From Zoogloea ramigera (GTDB taxonomy: Bacteria; Pseudomonadota; Gammaproteobacteria; Burkholderiales; Rhodocyclaceae): 50,428 bases of DNA. The stretch covers positions 1-50,428 of the forward strand of contig NZ_BJNV01000035.1 of the NCBI RefSeq assembly GCF_006539865.1. Reading direction: 5' to 3'. The first letter of the stretch is position 1, and every line of letters begins with the position of its first letter. The notes under the pieces were generated by a model. It did not search any database. It saw only the letters and a list, made by a program, of their open reading frames with translations, and was not told the origin of the DNA. Shown in pieces: positions 43,011-50,393 of this stretch. Made by a program: the position numbers and the translations under genes.

Positions 43011-43111
43011 GGTGTTGCCCTCGCAAAAATCGGTGGATCGATCTGCGCGACAAGCCTGCCGCCGCGCGCCGCTGCCTGCCCTGTTTGAGGCGGCAGCGGC
43101 GCGCGGGTTCC

Positions 43112-45010
43112 TCAAAAATACAGTTGCCAGCCCAGCTGGATGCTGCGTTCGGTGCTCCGTGTGTCGGGCAGTTCAAGCTGCGTCCACTCGTAGCCGGCCA
43201 CCAGGTTGCTGTGCGGGCCCACGCGGCTGCGCAGGCGGGCGCGGAAGCTGCTGCGCTCGAGGCGCCGGTCGATGTACCACTGGCGGCCGGCCTCGATCTG
43301 CACCCGGCTGTGCTCGCCCAGGTCGCGCAGCACGCCGACCAGCGGGCCGGTGCCGATGGCCCAGTTCTTCTGCAGGCCGGCGTGGCTGAGGAGCTGGTTT
43401 TCTAGGAACACGTAGCCCAGCAGCGGCCTCTGGCCAAGCTTCCATTCCCACGCTGCGCCGGGGCCGCCGGCGAGCATCGGGGCGATGGGGCGGGTGGCGC
43501 CCAGGCTGCGCTCCCAGCCGAAGCGCACCTTCCACGACAGCGGCTGGGACCACGCTCGGCGCGGCGCCACCGAGACGATGTCGACCGGCAGGAGGCGGTC
43601 GAGCTGCCAGCCCCGGCCTTCGCGCTGGCTGGCGGCCAGGTCGCCGAAGCGGATCTGGGCGCCGCGGGCGTAGCCGCGTTCGGGGTCGAGGAGATCGTGG
43701 TAGGCCGGGCGGAGCTCGAGGAACAGCGCCGCGTCGCCCGCCAGGCTGCCGGCGGCGAGGCCGGCGCGTGCCGAGGCGTGGCCGCTCTCGGGGCGCTCGG
43801 GCACGGGGACGGTGCCAGTGTCGATGGCCGGAAGCGTGCTGCGGCGGGTCTGGATGGCCTTCAGACGGGCGAGGGCCTCGTCCTGCCCGAGCTTGCCACC
43901 GTGGCCGCGGAAGGACACCAGGCGGTCGGCGAACTCGAGCTGCTCGATGGCCAGCGGGCTGTCGCCCAGGCTCTCCGGCGTGGTGCCGCCGTCGGCCACG
44001 GCGATGGCGGCTTCCAGCTGGGCCGGCGCGAGGCGGCCGGCGCGGTGGGCGAGTTCGGTGCCCGCCGAGGCGCGGAAGTGGATGTCGGTGACCAGCCCCG
44101 GCGTGGCGGCCACCACGCCCTTGACGGTGTCCACCGGGATCGCCGTCCAGAAAAACTGCTGCGAGAGGCGCAGGCCCGGCCGCGCCACGTCGAGCAGGCG
44201 CAGCATCATGTACGAGCAGTTCTCGTCGAAGAACCAGTAGTCGAAGCGCGTGGCGCCGATCTCCCAGGCGTGGCGCAGCAGCTGGCGGGTTTCGGCGGTG
44301 CTCAGGTTGAGCTGGTATTCCCACACGTCGCGGCTTTCCATGTCGCTGTATTCGCGCACCTTCACGTAGTAGGGCGAGCTGGAAAGCATGCCGGGGTAGA
44401 GCCCGGTGAGGCCCTTGAGGGCGAAGCTGAAGCCGTCGCTGGCGTCGGCCTTGGCGGCGTAGTTGATGGTGTAGGCGAGCAGCCGGGTGGCCTCGGTCTG
44501 GCCGACGGCGTCGATGCGCAGCAGGGTGTGGCCGAACATCGAGGCCGGGCTGTTCACGTAGGCCGACGGGAAGACCAGGGTGGCGCCGGCCGGGTTGATC
44601 GCCGCCATCCAGGCCTCGAGCCGCGGGCAGGGCTGGGCCGGCAGGGTGGCGGTGCTCATGCCGAGGCGCGTGCGCAGCCAGTGCACGCGGGCCGGAAAGC
44701 GGCACTGGGGGTGGCTGTCGGGGTCGTCGGGGCGGGCCGGGTCGAACAGGCGGGCGAGGGTCGCGTCGAGTTCGGCGGCCGGGTTGCTGGCGCCGTCCGG
44801 GGCGTTGAAGAAGCCCGGGTCGTCGGCCAGGCTGCGCAGCCGGCGGGTGAGCGGGTGGGCTTCGTACTGGAGCAGGTCAGCCCAGGCCGGGTCGTCGGCG
44901 AGGTGCAGGCTGCGGGCCTGGGCCTGGAGGTCGCCGGGGCCGTCGGCCCGGGCCGGGAGGGCGGCCGTGGACAGGCACAGGGTGGCGCCGAGGGCGAGCA
45001 GTGTTCGCAT
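43112..45010 (-). CDS. DUF4105 (Lnb N-terminal-like) periplasmic/outer-membrane protein
   Basis: This is a 632-residue exported protein with a signal peptide (MRTLLALGATLCLSTAALPARA). The DUF4105 domain shows LVFPSAYVNSPASMFGHTLLRID, with the conserved HTLL histidine, YTINYAAKADASDGFSFALKGL, and YWFFDENCSYMMLRLLDVA with the conserved Asn-Cys pair. This papain-like His/Cys arrangement suggests a hydrolase or amidase-type activity; it is related to the N-terminal domain of lacto-N-biosidase-like proteins. The C-terminal 200 residues are rich in alternating aromatic strands (VRFGWERSLG, GYVFLENQLLSHAG, IQLGWQLYF) and end in F, as in outer-membrane barrels. It is downstream of a DUF3015 gene, an association common in proteobacteria, but a terminator lies between them. 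Confidence 0.85.
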   Translation of the reverse strand: MRTLLALGATLCLSTAALPARADGPGDLQAQARSLHLADDPAWADLLQYEAHPLTRRLRSLADDPGFFNAPDGASNPAAELDATLARLFDPARPDDPDSHPQCRFPARVHWLRTRLGMSTATLPAQPCPRLEAWMAAINPAGATLVFPSAYVNSPASMFGHTLLRIDAVGQTEATRLLAYTINYAAKADASDGFSFALKGLTGLYPGMLSSSPYYVKVREYSDMESRDVWEYQLNLSTAETRQLLRHAWEIGATRFDYWFFDENCSYMMLRLLDVARPGLRLSQQFFWTAIPVDTVKGVVAATPGLVTDIHFRASAGTELAHRAGRLAPAQLEAAIAVADGGTTPESLGDSPLAIEQLEFADRLVSFRGHGGKLGQDEALARLKAIQTRRSTLPAIDTGTVPVPERPESGHASARAGLAAGSLAGDAALFLELRPAYHDLLDPERGYARGAQIRFGDLAASQREGRGWQLDRLLPVDIVSVAPRRAWSQPLSWKVRFGWERSLGATRPIAPMLAGGPGAAWEWKLGQRPLLGYVFLENQLLSHAGLQKNWAIGTGPLVGVLRDLGEHSRVQIEAGRQWYIDRRLERSSFRARLRSRVGPHSNLVAGYEWTQLELPDTRSTERSIQLGWQLYF

Positions 45011-45040
45011 GGGATGAAGGCGGGAGCGGCCGGCGGGCGT

Positions 45041-45067
45041 TAAAAAGCCCTGTGCGGGCACAGGGCT
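45041..45067 (-). terminator. Rho-independent terminator between DUF3015 and DUF4105 genes
   Basis: On the minus strand AGCCCTGTGC (45067-45058) and GCACAGGGCT (45055-45046) form a perfect 10-bp stem with a 2-base apex, followed by TTTTA. It ends the DUF3015 transcript or attenuates read-through into the DUF4105 gene, whose ATG is only 31 bases downstream. Confidence 0.88.
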
Positions 45068-45117
45068 ATGGCTTGCTGCGGGCCGTGGGCTGGCCAGGGC
45101 CCGCAATGCTGCGGCAA

Positions 45118-45600
45118 TCAGACGGCTTCGGCGTACTTGGCGAGGCGGGCGTCGGACTGCAGGGCGGCCTTCAGGCGGGCGGCGATGCTGTCGGCGGACT
45201 CGACCGAGGCGAAGATCTCGGCGTGGCGGGCCTTGGTGAGGCTGACGAAGGCGGCCTTGTCGGCGGCGTCGACCTTCAGCAGCGCAGCCAGCGCATCCAG
45301 GGTTTCGCCTTGGCCGGAGGCGGCGTCGCGGGCCAGCTGGGCCTTGTTGCCGTCGATGAACAGGGCGGTCTTCCAGTTGGAGCTGACCACGCCGTCCTGG
45401 GTACAGCCCAGGGTGCCGGAGGTGATGCCGAAGGTCTGGTTGCCGAAGGTGCCGTTGGTGGTGACGGCGAGCACCTGCGGCGCGATGCCGTTCTGGCCTT
45501 CGAAAACCTTGGAGCCGAGGCCGCAGGAGCCGACGTTGTTGGCCGCGGCGAAGGCGGTGACAGGGAGAGACACGAGCGCTGCGAGAAGAATTTTTTTCAT
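45118..45600 (-). CDS. DUF3015 family exported protein
   Basis: This is a 160-residue periplasmic protein. The signal peptide MKKILLAALVSLPVTAFA is followed by NNVGSCGLGSKVFEGQNGIAPQVLAVTTNGTFGNQTFGITSGTLGC. This is the DUF3015 signature, with two conserved cysteines, the GNQTFGITSGTLGC block and WKTALFIDGNKAQLARDAASGQGE. A helical C-terminal half follows (about 95-160). Function is unknown; genes of this family often neighbour DUF4105 genes, as here. GAGG lies 8 bases before the ATG. Confidence 0.9.
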   Translation of the reverse strand: MKKILLAALVSLPVTAFAAANNVGSCGLGSKVFEGQNGIAPQVLAVTTNGTFGNQTFGITSGTLGCTQDGVVSSNWKTALFIDGNKAQLARDAASGQGETLDALAALLKVDAADKAAFVSLTKARHAEIFASVESADSIAARLKAALQSDARLAKYAEAV

Positions 45601-45735
45601 TATCCGATCCTCAAGGTTGTGTTCCTGTTCGGGCACTGCCGGTGCAATGCCAATGCGATCTTAACCCAATTCGTGCGGCTTGCCAGCGCGGTGCGCGGGC
45701 GTGTTGCTTTCGCGCACGCCCGGCTTCCGGGGGCA

Positions 45736-47136
45736 TCACGCCCGGTAGGCCGCCTGCACCACGCCCGGCGGCAGCACCTTGCCGGGGTTTAGGAGGTTGA
45801 GCGGGTCGAGGGTGGCCTTGAGGCTGGCCATCACCGCCACCGCGTCGCCGTGCTCGGCGAGCAGGAAGTCCTGCTTGCCGATGCCGATGCCGTGCTCGCC
45901 GGTGCAGGTGCCGTCGAGGGCCAGCGCCCGCTCGACGATGCGCCGGCCGAGCGCCTCGGCGGCCTCCACCTGCTCGGGCTGGTCGGGGTGGGTGAGGATC
46001 ACCACGTGGAAGTTGCCGTCGCCCACGTGGCCGACGATGGGGGCGATCAGGCCGCTGGCGGCGATGTCGTCTTGCGTGCCGGTGATCGCCTCGGCGAGGC
46101 GCGAGATGGGCACGCAGACGTCGGTGGAGATGGCCTTGCAGTCGGGCACCAGGTTGATGCTGGCGTGCAGCACCTGGTGGCGGGCCTGCCACAGGCGGTT
46201 GCGGTCTTCCTGGCGGGTGGCCCACTCGAAGCCCTCGCCGCCGTTGTCGCGGGCGATCTCCTGCACGGTTTGCGCCTGCTCCTCGACGCCGGTGGGCGAG
46301 CCGTGGAACTCGAAGAACAGCATCGGCGCCTCGCGCAGGGTGGTCTTGCTGTAGCGGTTGACGGCGTGCACGGTGAGGGCGTCGAGCAGCTCGATGCGCG
46401 CCACCGGCACGCCGAGCTGGATGGTCTGGATCACCGTCTGCACCGCGCTCGCCACGTCGGGGAAGGCGCAGGTGGCGCTCGACATGGCCTCGGGCAGCGG
46501 GTGCAGGCGCACGGTGACCTCGGTGATGACGCCCAGCGTGCCCTCCGAGCCGACGAACAGGCGGGTCAGGTCGTAGCCGGCGGACGACTTGCGGGCCCGC
46601 CCGCCGGTGCGGATCACCCGCCCGTCGGCCATCACCACTTCGAGGCCCAGGGTGTTCTCGCGCATCGTGCCGTAGCGCACGGCGTTGGTGCCCGAGGCGC
46701 GGGTCGACACCATGCCGCCCAGCGACGCGTCAGCGCCCGGGTCGATCGGGAAGAACAGGCCCGTGCCATGCAGCGCCGCGTTGAGCGTCTTGCGCGACAC
46801 GCCGGGCTGCACCACGGCGTCCATGTCCTCGCCGTGGATGGCGACGATCTGGTTCATCTCGGAGAGATCGAGGCACAGCCCGCCATTGACCGCCAGGATG
46901 TGGCCCTCCAGCGAGCTGCCGGCGCCGTAGGGGATCAGCGGCACCCGGTGCTCGCGGCACAGGTTCACGATCTCGACCACCTCGGCGGTGGAGTGGGCCC
47001 ACACCACGCCGTCGGGCAGCGCATCCGAGAAGTGGGATTCGTCGTGGCCGTGGTGGGTGCGCACCGCCTCGGCGGTGGAGAAACGCTTGCCGAAACGCTC
47101 GGCGAGGGCGGCGGTGAAGGGCGTGGGCAGGGGCAT
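45736..47136 (-). CDS. FAD-linked 2-hydroxyacid oxidase, GlcD / D-lactate dehydrogenase type
   Basis: This is a 466-residue flavoprotein of the vanillyl-alcohol-oxidase fold. The FAD-binding PP-loop is VPLIPYGAGSSLEGHI, followed by DPGADASLGGMVSTRASGTNAVRYG and GLEVVMADGRVIRTGGRARKSSAGYDLTRLFVGSEGTLGVIT. The C-terminal cap has PIVGHVGDGNFHVVIL (metal/substrate histidines) and CTGEHGIGIGKQDFL. This is the layout of glycolate oxidase subunit GlcD and of D-lactate (cytochrome) dehydrogenases. It oxidises a D-2-hydroxyacid at the membrane and passes electrons to the respiratory chain. glcE/glcF partners are absent, which favours D-lactate dehydrogenase. The ATG is preceded by a C-rich heptamer repeat instead of a Shine-Dalgarno. 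Confidence 0.9.
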   Translation of the reverse strand: MPLPTPFTAALAERFGKRFSTAEAVRTHHGHDESHFSDALPDGVVWAHSTAEVVEIVNLCREHRVPLIPYGAGSSLEGHILAVNGGLCLDLSEMNQIVAIHGEDMDAVVQPGVSRKTLNAALHGTGLFFPIDPGADASLGGMVSTRASGTNAVRYGTMRENTLGLEVVMADGRVIRTGGRARKSSAGYDLTRLFVGSEGTLGVITEVTVRLHPLPEAMSSATCAFPDVASAVQTVIQTIQLGVPVARIELLDALTVHAVNRYSKTTLREAPMLFFEFHGSPTGVEEQAQTVQEIARDNGGEGFEWATRQEDRNRLWQARHQVLHASINLVPDCKAISTDVCVPISRLAEAITGTQDDIAASGLIAPIVGHVGDGNFHVVILTHPDQPEQVEAAEALGRRIVERALALDGTCTGEHGIGIGKQDFLLAEHGDAVAVMASLKATLDPLNLLNPGKVLPPGVVQAAYRA

Positions 47137-47140
47137 GGCG

Positions 47141-47175
47141 GAGTGGGGAGTGGGGAGTGGGGAGTGGGGAGTGGG
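47141..47175 (-). repeat. ACTCCCC tandem heptamer before the GlcD-like gene
   Basis: Read on the plus strand it is GAGTGGGGAGTGGGGAGTGG, continued to five GAGTGGG(G) units and ending GTGGGCGTCAGG. The coding strand therefore carries (ACTCCCC)n ending 4 bases before the ATG. On the plus strand it is a textbook quadruplex motif with four G4 tracts. The trailing TCAGG is shared with the elements before ccmC and ccmF. Confidence 0.8.
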
Positions 47176-47232
47176 CGTCAGGTTAGCGCGCTTCGCCGCT
47201 GATCTCCATCCGGGGTGCCCCGCAGGTCGGGG

Positions 47233-47967
47233 TCATCGGAGCGCGGGCGCCTGCCGTTGCAGCGTTTCCTCGGCCACCGGGCCAAAGAACTGTCGGGTCA
47301 GGGAAAAGAAGCGGCTGAGCCGGCCTGAGGATGGCACAAGGTCAACCGCGACCAGATCGGGAAGACTCCAGCCTCTCTCGGTGTGCTCAATAAACAATTC
47401 GTCGAGTTCGTCCCACCACTGGCGCCGCCGGGTGACGAGGAAAGGGCTGTTGAGGTTGAGTGTGTCGATGGTGTACTGAGCACGATCCCGTGCCGGGGCA
47501 TCGAGATCATCGGTCGGTGTCACGCGCCCATCGGACAGGTAGGCGAAGAAGCGACCGCTGTCGGGTTGATGCGGTGAAATGAAGCGATGCATGTCCACCG
47601 GGCGCTGCTCGTCTTGTTTGCCGGGGGCATGGCCGCCAAAGAGTTCGTCGCCCTTAGCCTTGAATGTGCCCAGGTCATTGGTGCTGTGCAGGGCACTTGC
47701 AGCAAGGTTCGCGTAGTCGAGGGTGCGAAGCGGATTCTGCGCTTTGTTCTCGACGTGCTCGATGTGATAGCCCAGCCCTTCCTCGTCAGCGCGCAGTTCG
47801 CTGTAGCAGCACAGATGAAACTGCTCGGCGAGCAGGTGCTGCAGCACTTCGTCCTTGTGGTGAAAGTTCTTCCAGCGACTTTTTGCTTGATCGGGTGTTT
47901 GGGGCGGATTGGTGTTCGACTGCTTGAGGTGAAAACCACCCGAGCCTTGTTTTTGAATCGCCCTCAT
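47233..47967 (-). CDS. PtuB-like HNH nuclease of a Septu-type defence pair
   Basis: This 244-residue protein resembles the HNH proteins (TIGR02646/PtuB type) that accompany PtuA ATPases in Septu systems and some retrons. The nuclease core is C53-C54-Y-S-E (LCCYSELRADE), then H68-I-E-H71 (GYHIEHVENKAQNP), then N87 (LDYANLAAS). This matches the EH...N pattern of the beta-beta-alpha-Me fold, although the second zinc cysteine pair usual in HNH domains is not seen. The C-terminal 150 residues carry LNLNSPFLVTRRRQWWDELDELF, the helical part typical of the family. It is encoded immediately downstream of the ATPase with an ATGA overlap, so the two are translated together. On phage infection such pairs are thought to degrade nucleic acid. 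Base composition is less G+C rich than the flanks. Confidence 0.75.
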   Translation of the reverse strand: MRAIQKQGSGGFHLKQSNTNPPQTPDQAKSRWKNFHHKDEVLQHLLAEQFHLCCYSELRADEEGLGYHIEHVENKAQNPLRTLDYANLAASALHSTNDLGTFKAKGDELFGGHAPGKQDEQRPVDMHRFISPHQPDSGRFFAYLSDGRVTPTDDLDAPARDRAQYTIDTLNLNSPFLVTRRRQWWDELDELFIEHTERGWSLPDLVAVDLVPSSGRLSRFFSLTRQFFGPVAEETLQRQAPALR

Positions 47968-49343
47968 CGCCTCAAAGCCTCCTGCCGCTGGATGCTGCGG
48001 CGGAGGCGCTGAAGCTGAGGGTGCTGTTCGCCCAGCGCCTGGGTGAGCTGGCTCAGGAGACTGACGGCGGCGTCATCCTGATAACGGCCCTGATCCACCC
48101 ATTCGGTCAGGCGCTGCAAATCTGCCTTCTCGGCGACCGGCGGCTGGGGGTCGACGAGCATCACACTCTGCATCACATCGCCGCTGGGCTCGCCGTAGGT
48201 GTGAGCCAAGGGTTCCGTGGCGATGATGTTGCCGCTCGGATCGGGCCCTAGAACCCGGATGTTCTCGCGGCGGACCGTGCTGAGCACCTGCGGGCTGTGG
48301 GTGGTGACGATGAACTGCAGTCGTGGAAAAGCCCTACGCAAGGCACCGGCGATGGTCTGCTGCCAGGATGGATGCAGAAACATGTCGACCTCGTCGATCA
48401 GCGCGACCCCGGGTGTCTCGAGGGCCGCATCGGCCCCCAGATGTGGATTGAGCTTGTAGGCACGATAAGCCAGGTCGGCCACCATCGCGATGGCGTTGCG
48501 CACACCGTCGCTCAGCATGTCCACCGGCATGCTGCCGAACTGTGCGTGGTGCATGACCAGCTGCTGATGCTGGCTGGCCTTGTATTCCAGCCCATGCCAG
48601 CCGGTAGTTTCGCTGACGAGCGTATCGACGGCGCGCGTGATGACGTCGATGATCGTCGCGAAACGCTGCCCGGTCTCGTCCAGCGGGCGGCCTTGTTCAA
48701 GCGCCCGGATCTGCTCTTCACGATAACTGCGAAAGATCCAGCCATACCATGCGGTGAAGGCCTTGAAGCTCGACGAGTAAGCGAGGCAATTCAGATAGCC
48801 CGAACTGCGGGAGTAATCGCTAGTGTTGAGCACGACATCCTCGGCGGTCGAGGTGAAGCGCCCTTCAAACCACAGGCGTGATGTGCCGAGGTAGCTGACG
48901 AGGGGCAGCGTGACAGTGTTATTGGCGCCGCGCAGCTGCTGCTCAAGCTGGTTGGCGAAGGCGGTCAGTTGCTTGGCGCCGGCGTCAGCCAGAGTGTTGG
49001 TGCCGGGTTTTACGCGTTCCCGGCTTTGCACCCATGTGCGTTCGGTGGAGTCTGTCTCCCAGGTGCCGATGGCTTCGATCCTGCTCGGGAGTTGCGGCTC
49101 CATGTTGCCATCGGCTTGCGGCGCCAGGCGAACGTCTGCGATCTGAATCGTGGCACTCTTGCCTGCTTGGCTTCCCAGGTCGAAGCCCTTCACATAGGGC
49201 CACAGAGCAACCCGCGCCGCATCCAGCACCGTGGTCTTGCCACTGCCGTTGGGGGCGATCAGGACGGTCAGTTCGGGGTGAAAGTCGATCTGCAAGGATT
49301 CGAAACAGCGGTAATTGCCAAGGGTCAGTTGCTTCAGGTGCAT
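47964..49343 (-). CDS. PtuA-like AAA/ABC-type ATPase of a Septu-type defence pair
   Basis: This is a 459-residue ATPase of the SMC/RecF-like AAA_15/AAA_21 class. It starts MHLKQLTLGNYRCFESLQIDF, the usual strand opening, with Walker A APNGSGKTT at 30-38. A long helical insertion (about 90-270) is followed by the signature-like MLSDGVRNAIAMVADLAY, Walker B ALIDEVDMFLHP with DEVD at 317-320, and the H-loop TTHSPQ with H349. This is the architecture of PtuA in Septu defence, where the ATPase holds the HNH nuclease in check or activates it. The start MHLKQL is inferred from the fold; GGGAG is about 11 bases upstream, so the exact start has some uncertainty. No reverse transcriptase or msr/msd is seen, so it is not an obvious retron. 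A dyad array lies 173 bases upstream. Confidence 0.82.
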   Translation of the reverse strand: MHLKQLTLGNYRCFESLQIDFHPELTVLIAPNGSGKTTVLDAARVALWPYVKGFDLGSQAGKSATIQIADVRLAPQADGNMEPQLPSRIEAIGTWETDSTERTWVQSRERVKPGTNTLADAGAKQLTAFANQLEQQLRGANNTVTLPLVSYLGTSRLWFEGRFTSTAEDVVLNTSDYSRSSGYLNCLAYSSSFKAFTAWYGWIFRSYREEQIRALEQGRPLDETGQRFATIIDVITRAVDTLVSETTGWHGLEYKASQHQQLVMHHAQFGSMPVDMLSDGVRNAIAMVADLAYRAYKLNPHLGADAALETPGVALIDEVDMFLHPSWQQTIAGALRRAFPRLQFIVTTHSPQVLSTVRRENIRVLGPDPSGNIIATEPLAHTYGEPSGDVMQSVMLVDPQPPVAEKADLQRLTEWVDQGRYQDDAAVSLLSQLTQALGEQHPQLQRLRRSIQRQEALRR

Positions 49344-49371
49344 GGCGCATGGCTCCCTGCGGAGTAAGTCG

Positions 49372-49386
49372 TTCAAATTTCTTGAA
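49372..49386. promoter_or_regulatory. 15-bp palindrome upstream of the PtuA-like gene
   Basis: TTCAA-ATTTC-TTGAA is a perfect 5-bp arm dyad located 29 bases before the PtuA start, inside a possible promoter: TTGGTT followed 17 bases later by TTACTC on the minus strand, both weak. It could be a repressor operator for the defence pair. Confidence 0.35.
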
Positions 49387-49515
49387 CCAAGGCTGCGGAG
49401 TATGAAGGACGTAGACGGAAATCTCGACCAGGCCCGCCGGCTCCAGGCGTTGACTATCAGCCGTTGGAGGAGACAGGGTGGGCGTGGCACTGGCGGCTTG
49501 GGGGAACCCTCGGTC

Positions 49516-49784
49516 GCCTCATTTTGAGGCGATGTTGCCTGGAAATGAGGCAGCCGAGGGTCCCGCTGACCCTCTGCCGCCTAAAAATGAGGCGACCGAC
49601 CCTCCCGCGGACCCTCGGGCGCCTAAAAATGAGGCGACATCGCCTAAAAATGAGGCGGCCGAGGGTGGCGGGGACCCTCGCTTGCCTAAAGTTTAGGCGA
49701 CGCTGCCTAAAGTTTAGGCGGCGTCGCCTAATAATGAGGCAGCACCGCCTCAAAATGAGGCGATGGAGGGTCGGCCGGACCCTC
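49516..49784. repeat. Array of 13 short dyads on an exact 21-bp lattice, two interleaved classes
   Basis: Nine class A dyads, GCCT-N7-AGGC (15 bp), start at 49516, 49537, 49579, 49621, 49642, 49684, 49705, 49726 and 49747. Four class B elements, GAGGGTC-N5-GACCCTC (19 bp), start at 49556, 49598, 49661 and 49766. The centres of all 13 fall at 49523 plus multiples of 21, with no exception, giving the order AABABAABAAAAB. A decayed class B unit (right arm AACCCTC, 49505-49511) fits the lattice one step earlier. In the 49598 element the left arm is inverted, making a direct repeat. Class A centres vary (CATTTTG, AAAAATG, AAAGTTT, AATAATG and others) while arms stay fixed. 21 bp is two helical turns, so all sites face the same side of the DNA. 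The array lies between the PtuA-like gene and a small minus-strand gene. Function unknown. Confidence 0.9.
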
Positions 49785-49831
49785 CGTCGATCAACAATCA
49801 CCCCCCCGCCGGGGAGACGCCCGGGCCGGGT

Positions 49832-50296
49832 TCAGGCCGCGTCGTCGACCTTGGCCGGGCTGCTGCGGCGCACGTTGGAGCGCATGCTCTCCTGTAGCGG
49901 CGCCACGTTGTCGGCCTTGCCGTACTTCTTGAGCAGGTCATAGCCGTCGTAGCACGCGGTCTGGATGTCGCTGCCGAGGGCCACCCGGGTGTCGGCGCAC
50001 TTGGCCGTCAGGGCCTGCAGGCGCAGCAGCCGCGGGCGCAGCGCGTCGTAGGCGGCCAGATCGCGCTTCAGCTCTTTCAGGTCGAAGCCCGGCGGCAGCG
50101 CCTGCTGGTTCTGCTCGAGGATCGCCGTGGTCTGCCGGCAGAAAGTCTCGCTCCGCTCTCCGATCTTGGTGAGCCGCCGCATTTGCTCCGGGGTGAGGGA
50201 GACGAAGATGTCCATCAGCTGCTCGATGGCGTCGAGCGCGGCATCGAACTTGGGCAATTCATCGGTGAGGTCGAGGGAGATGAGGTTCTGGGCCAT
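49832..50296 (-). CDS. Uncharacterised helical protein
   Basis: This 154-residue protein (MAQNLISLDLTDELPKFDAALDAIEQLMDIFVSLTPEQ at its start) is predicted almost entirely alpha-helical, with no signal peptide or TM segment. Two cysteines occur at intervals in the second half (LTAKCADTRVAL, IQTACYDGYDLLKKYG). AGGAG lies 7 bases before the ATG, so the start is clear. I do not recognise a named family. Its 3' end is followed directly by the dyad array, so the two may be co-transcribed as a 3' UTR. A weak promoter is visible upstream. Confidence 0.8.
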   Translation of the reverse strand: MAQNLISLDLTDELPKFDAALDAIEQLMDIFVSLTPEQMRRLTKIGERSETFCRQTTAILEQNQQALPPGFDLKELKRDLAAYDALRPRLLRLQALTAKCADTRVALGSDIQTACYDGYDLLKKYGKADNVAPLQESMRSNVRRSSPAKVDDAA

Positions 50297-50358
50297 GGCG
50301 GTGCTCCTGAATTTGGAATGGAAGGGCTTGGAATGCGGCGGTTCTGGCGCGCAGGAGA

Positions 50359-50388
50359 ATATTACTTAATGCTAAGCTTTTTGGGTAA
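50359..50388 (-). promoter_or_regulatory. Weak putative promoter of the 154-residue protein gene
   Basis: On the minus strand TTACCC (50388-50383) and TAATAT (50364-50359) are separated by 18 bp of AT-rich sequence. The -10 region lies about 65 bases before the ATG. Confidence 0.3.
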
Positions 50389-50393
50389 TCTGC

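Noticed and set aside
47233-49343. Retron-type Septu locus
   Set aside because: PtuA and PtuB can accompany retrons, but no reverse transcriptase motif or msr/msd-like sequence is visible near the pair within the window.
49516-49784. CRISPR array
   Set aside because: The 21-bp periodicity lacks long identical repeats and unique 30-40-bp spacers; gaps between dyads are only about 2-6 bp, and no cas genes are present.
49464-49943. Open frame across the dyad array giving an Arg-rich protein of 7-residue repeats (RLKMRR-like)
   Set aside because: A 21-bp repeat keeps frames open automatically: several frames on both strands are open here. There is no Shine-Dalgarno, the composition is implausible, and it runs antisense into the well-supported gene at 49832-50296. 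The conserved feature is the dyad symmetry, not the peptide.
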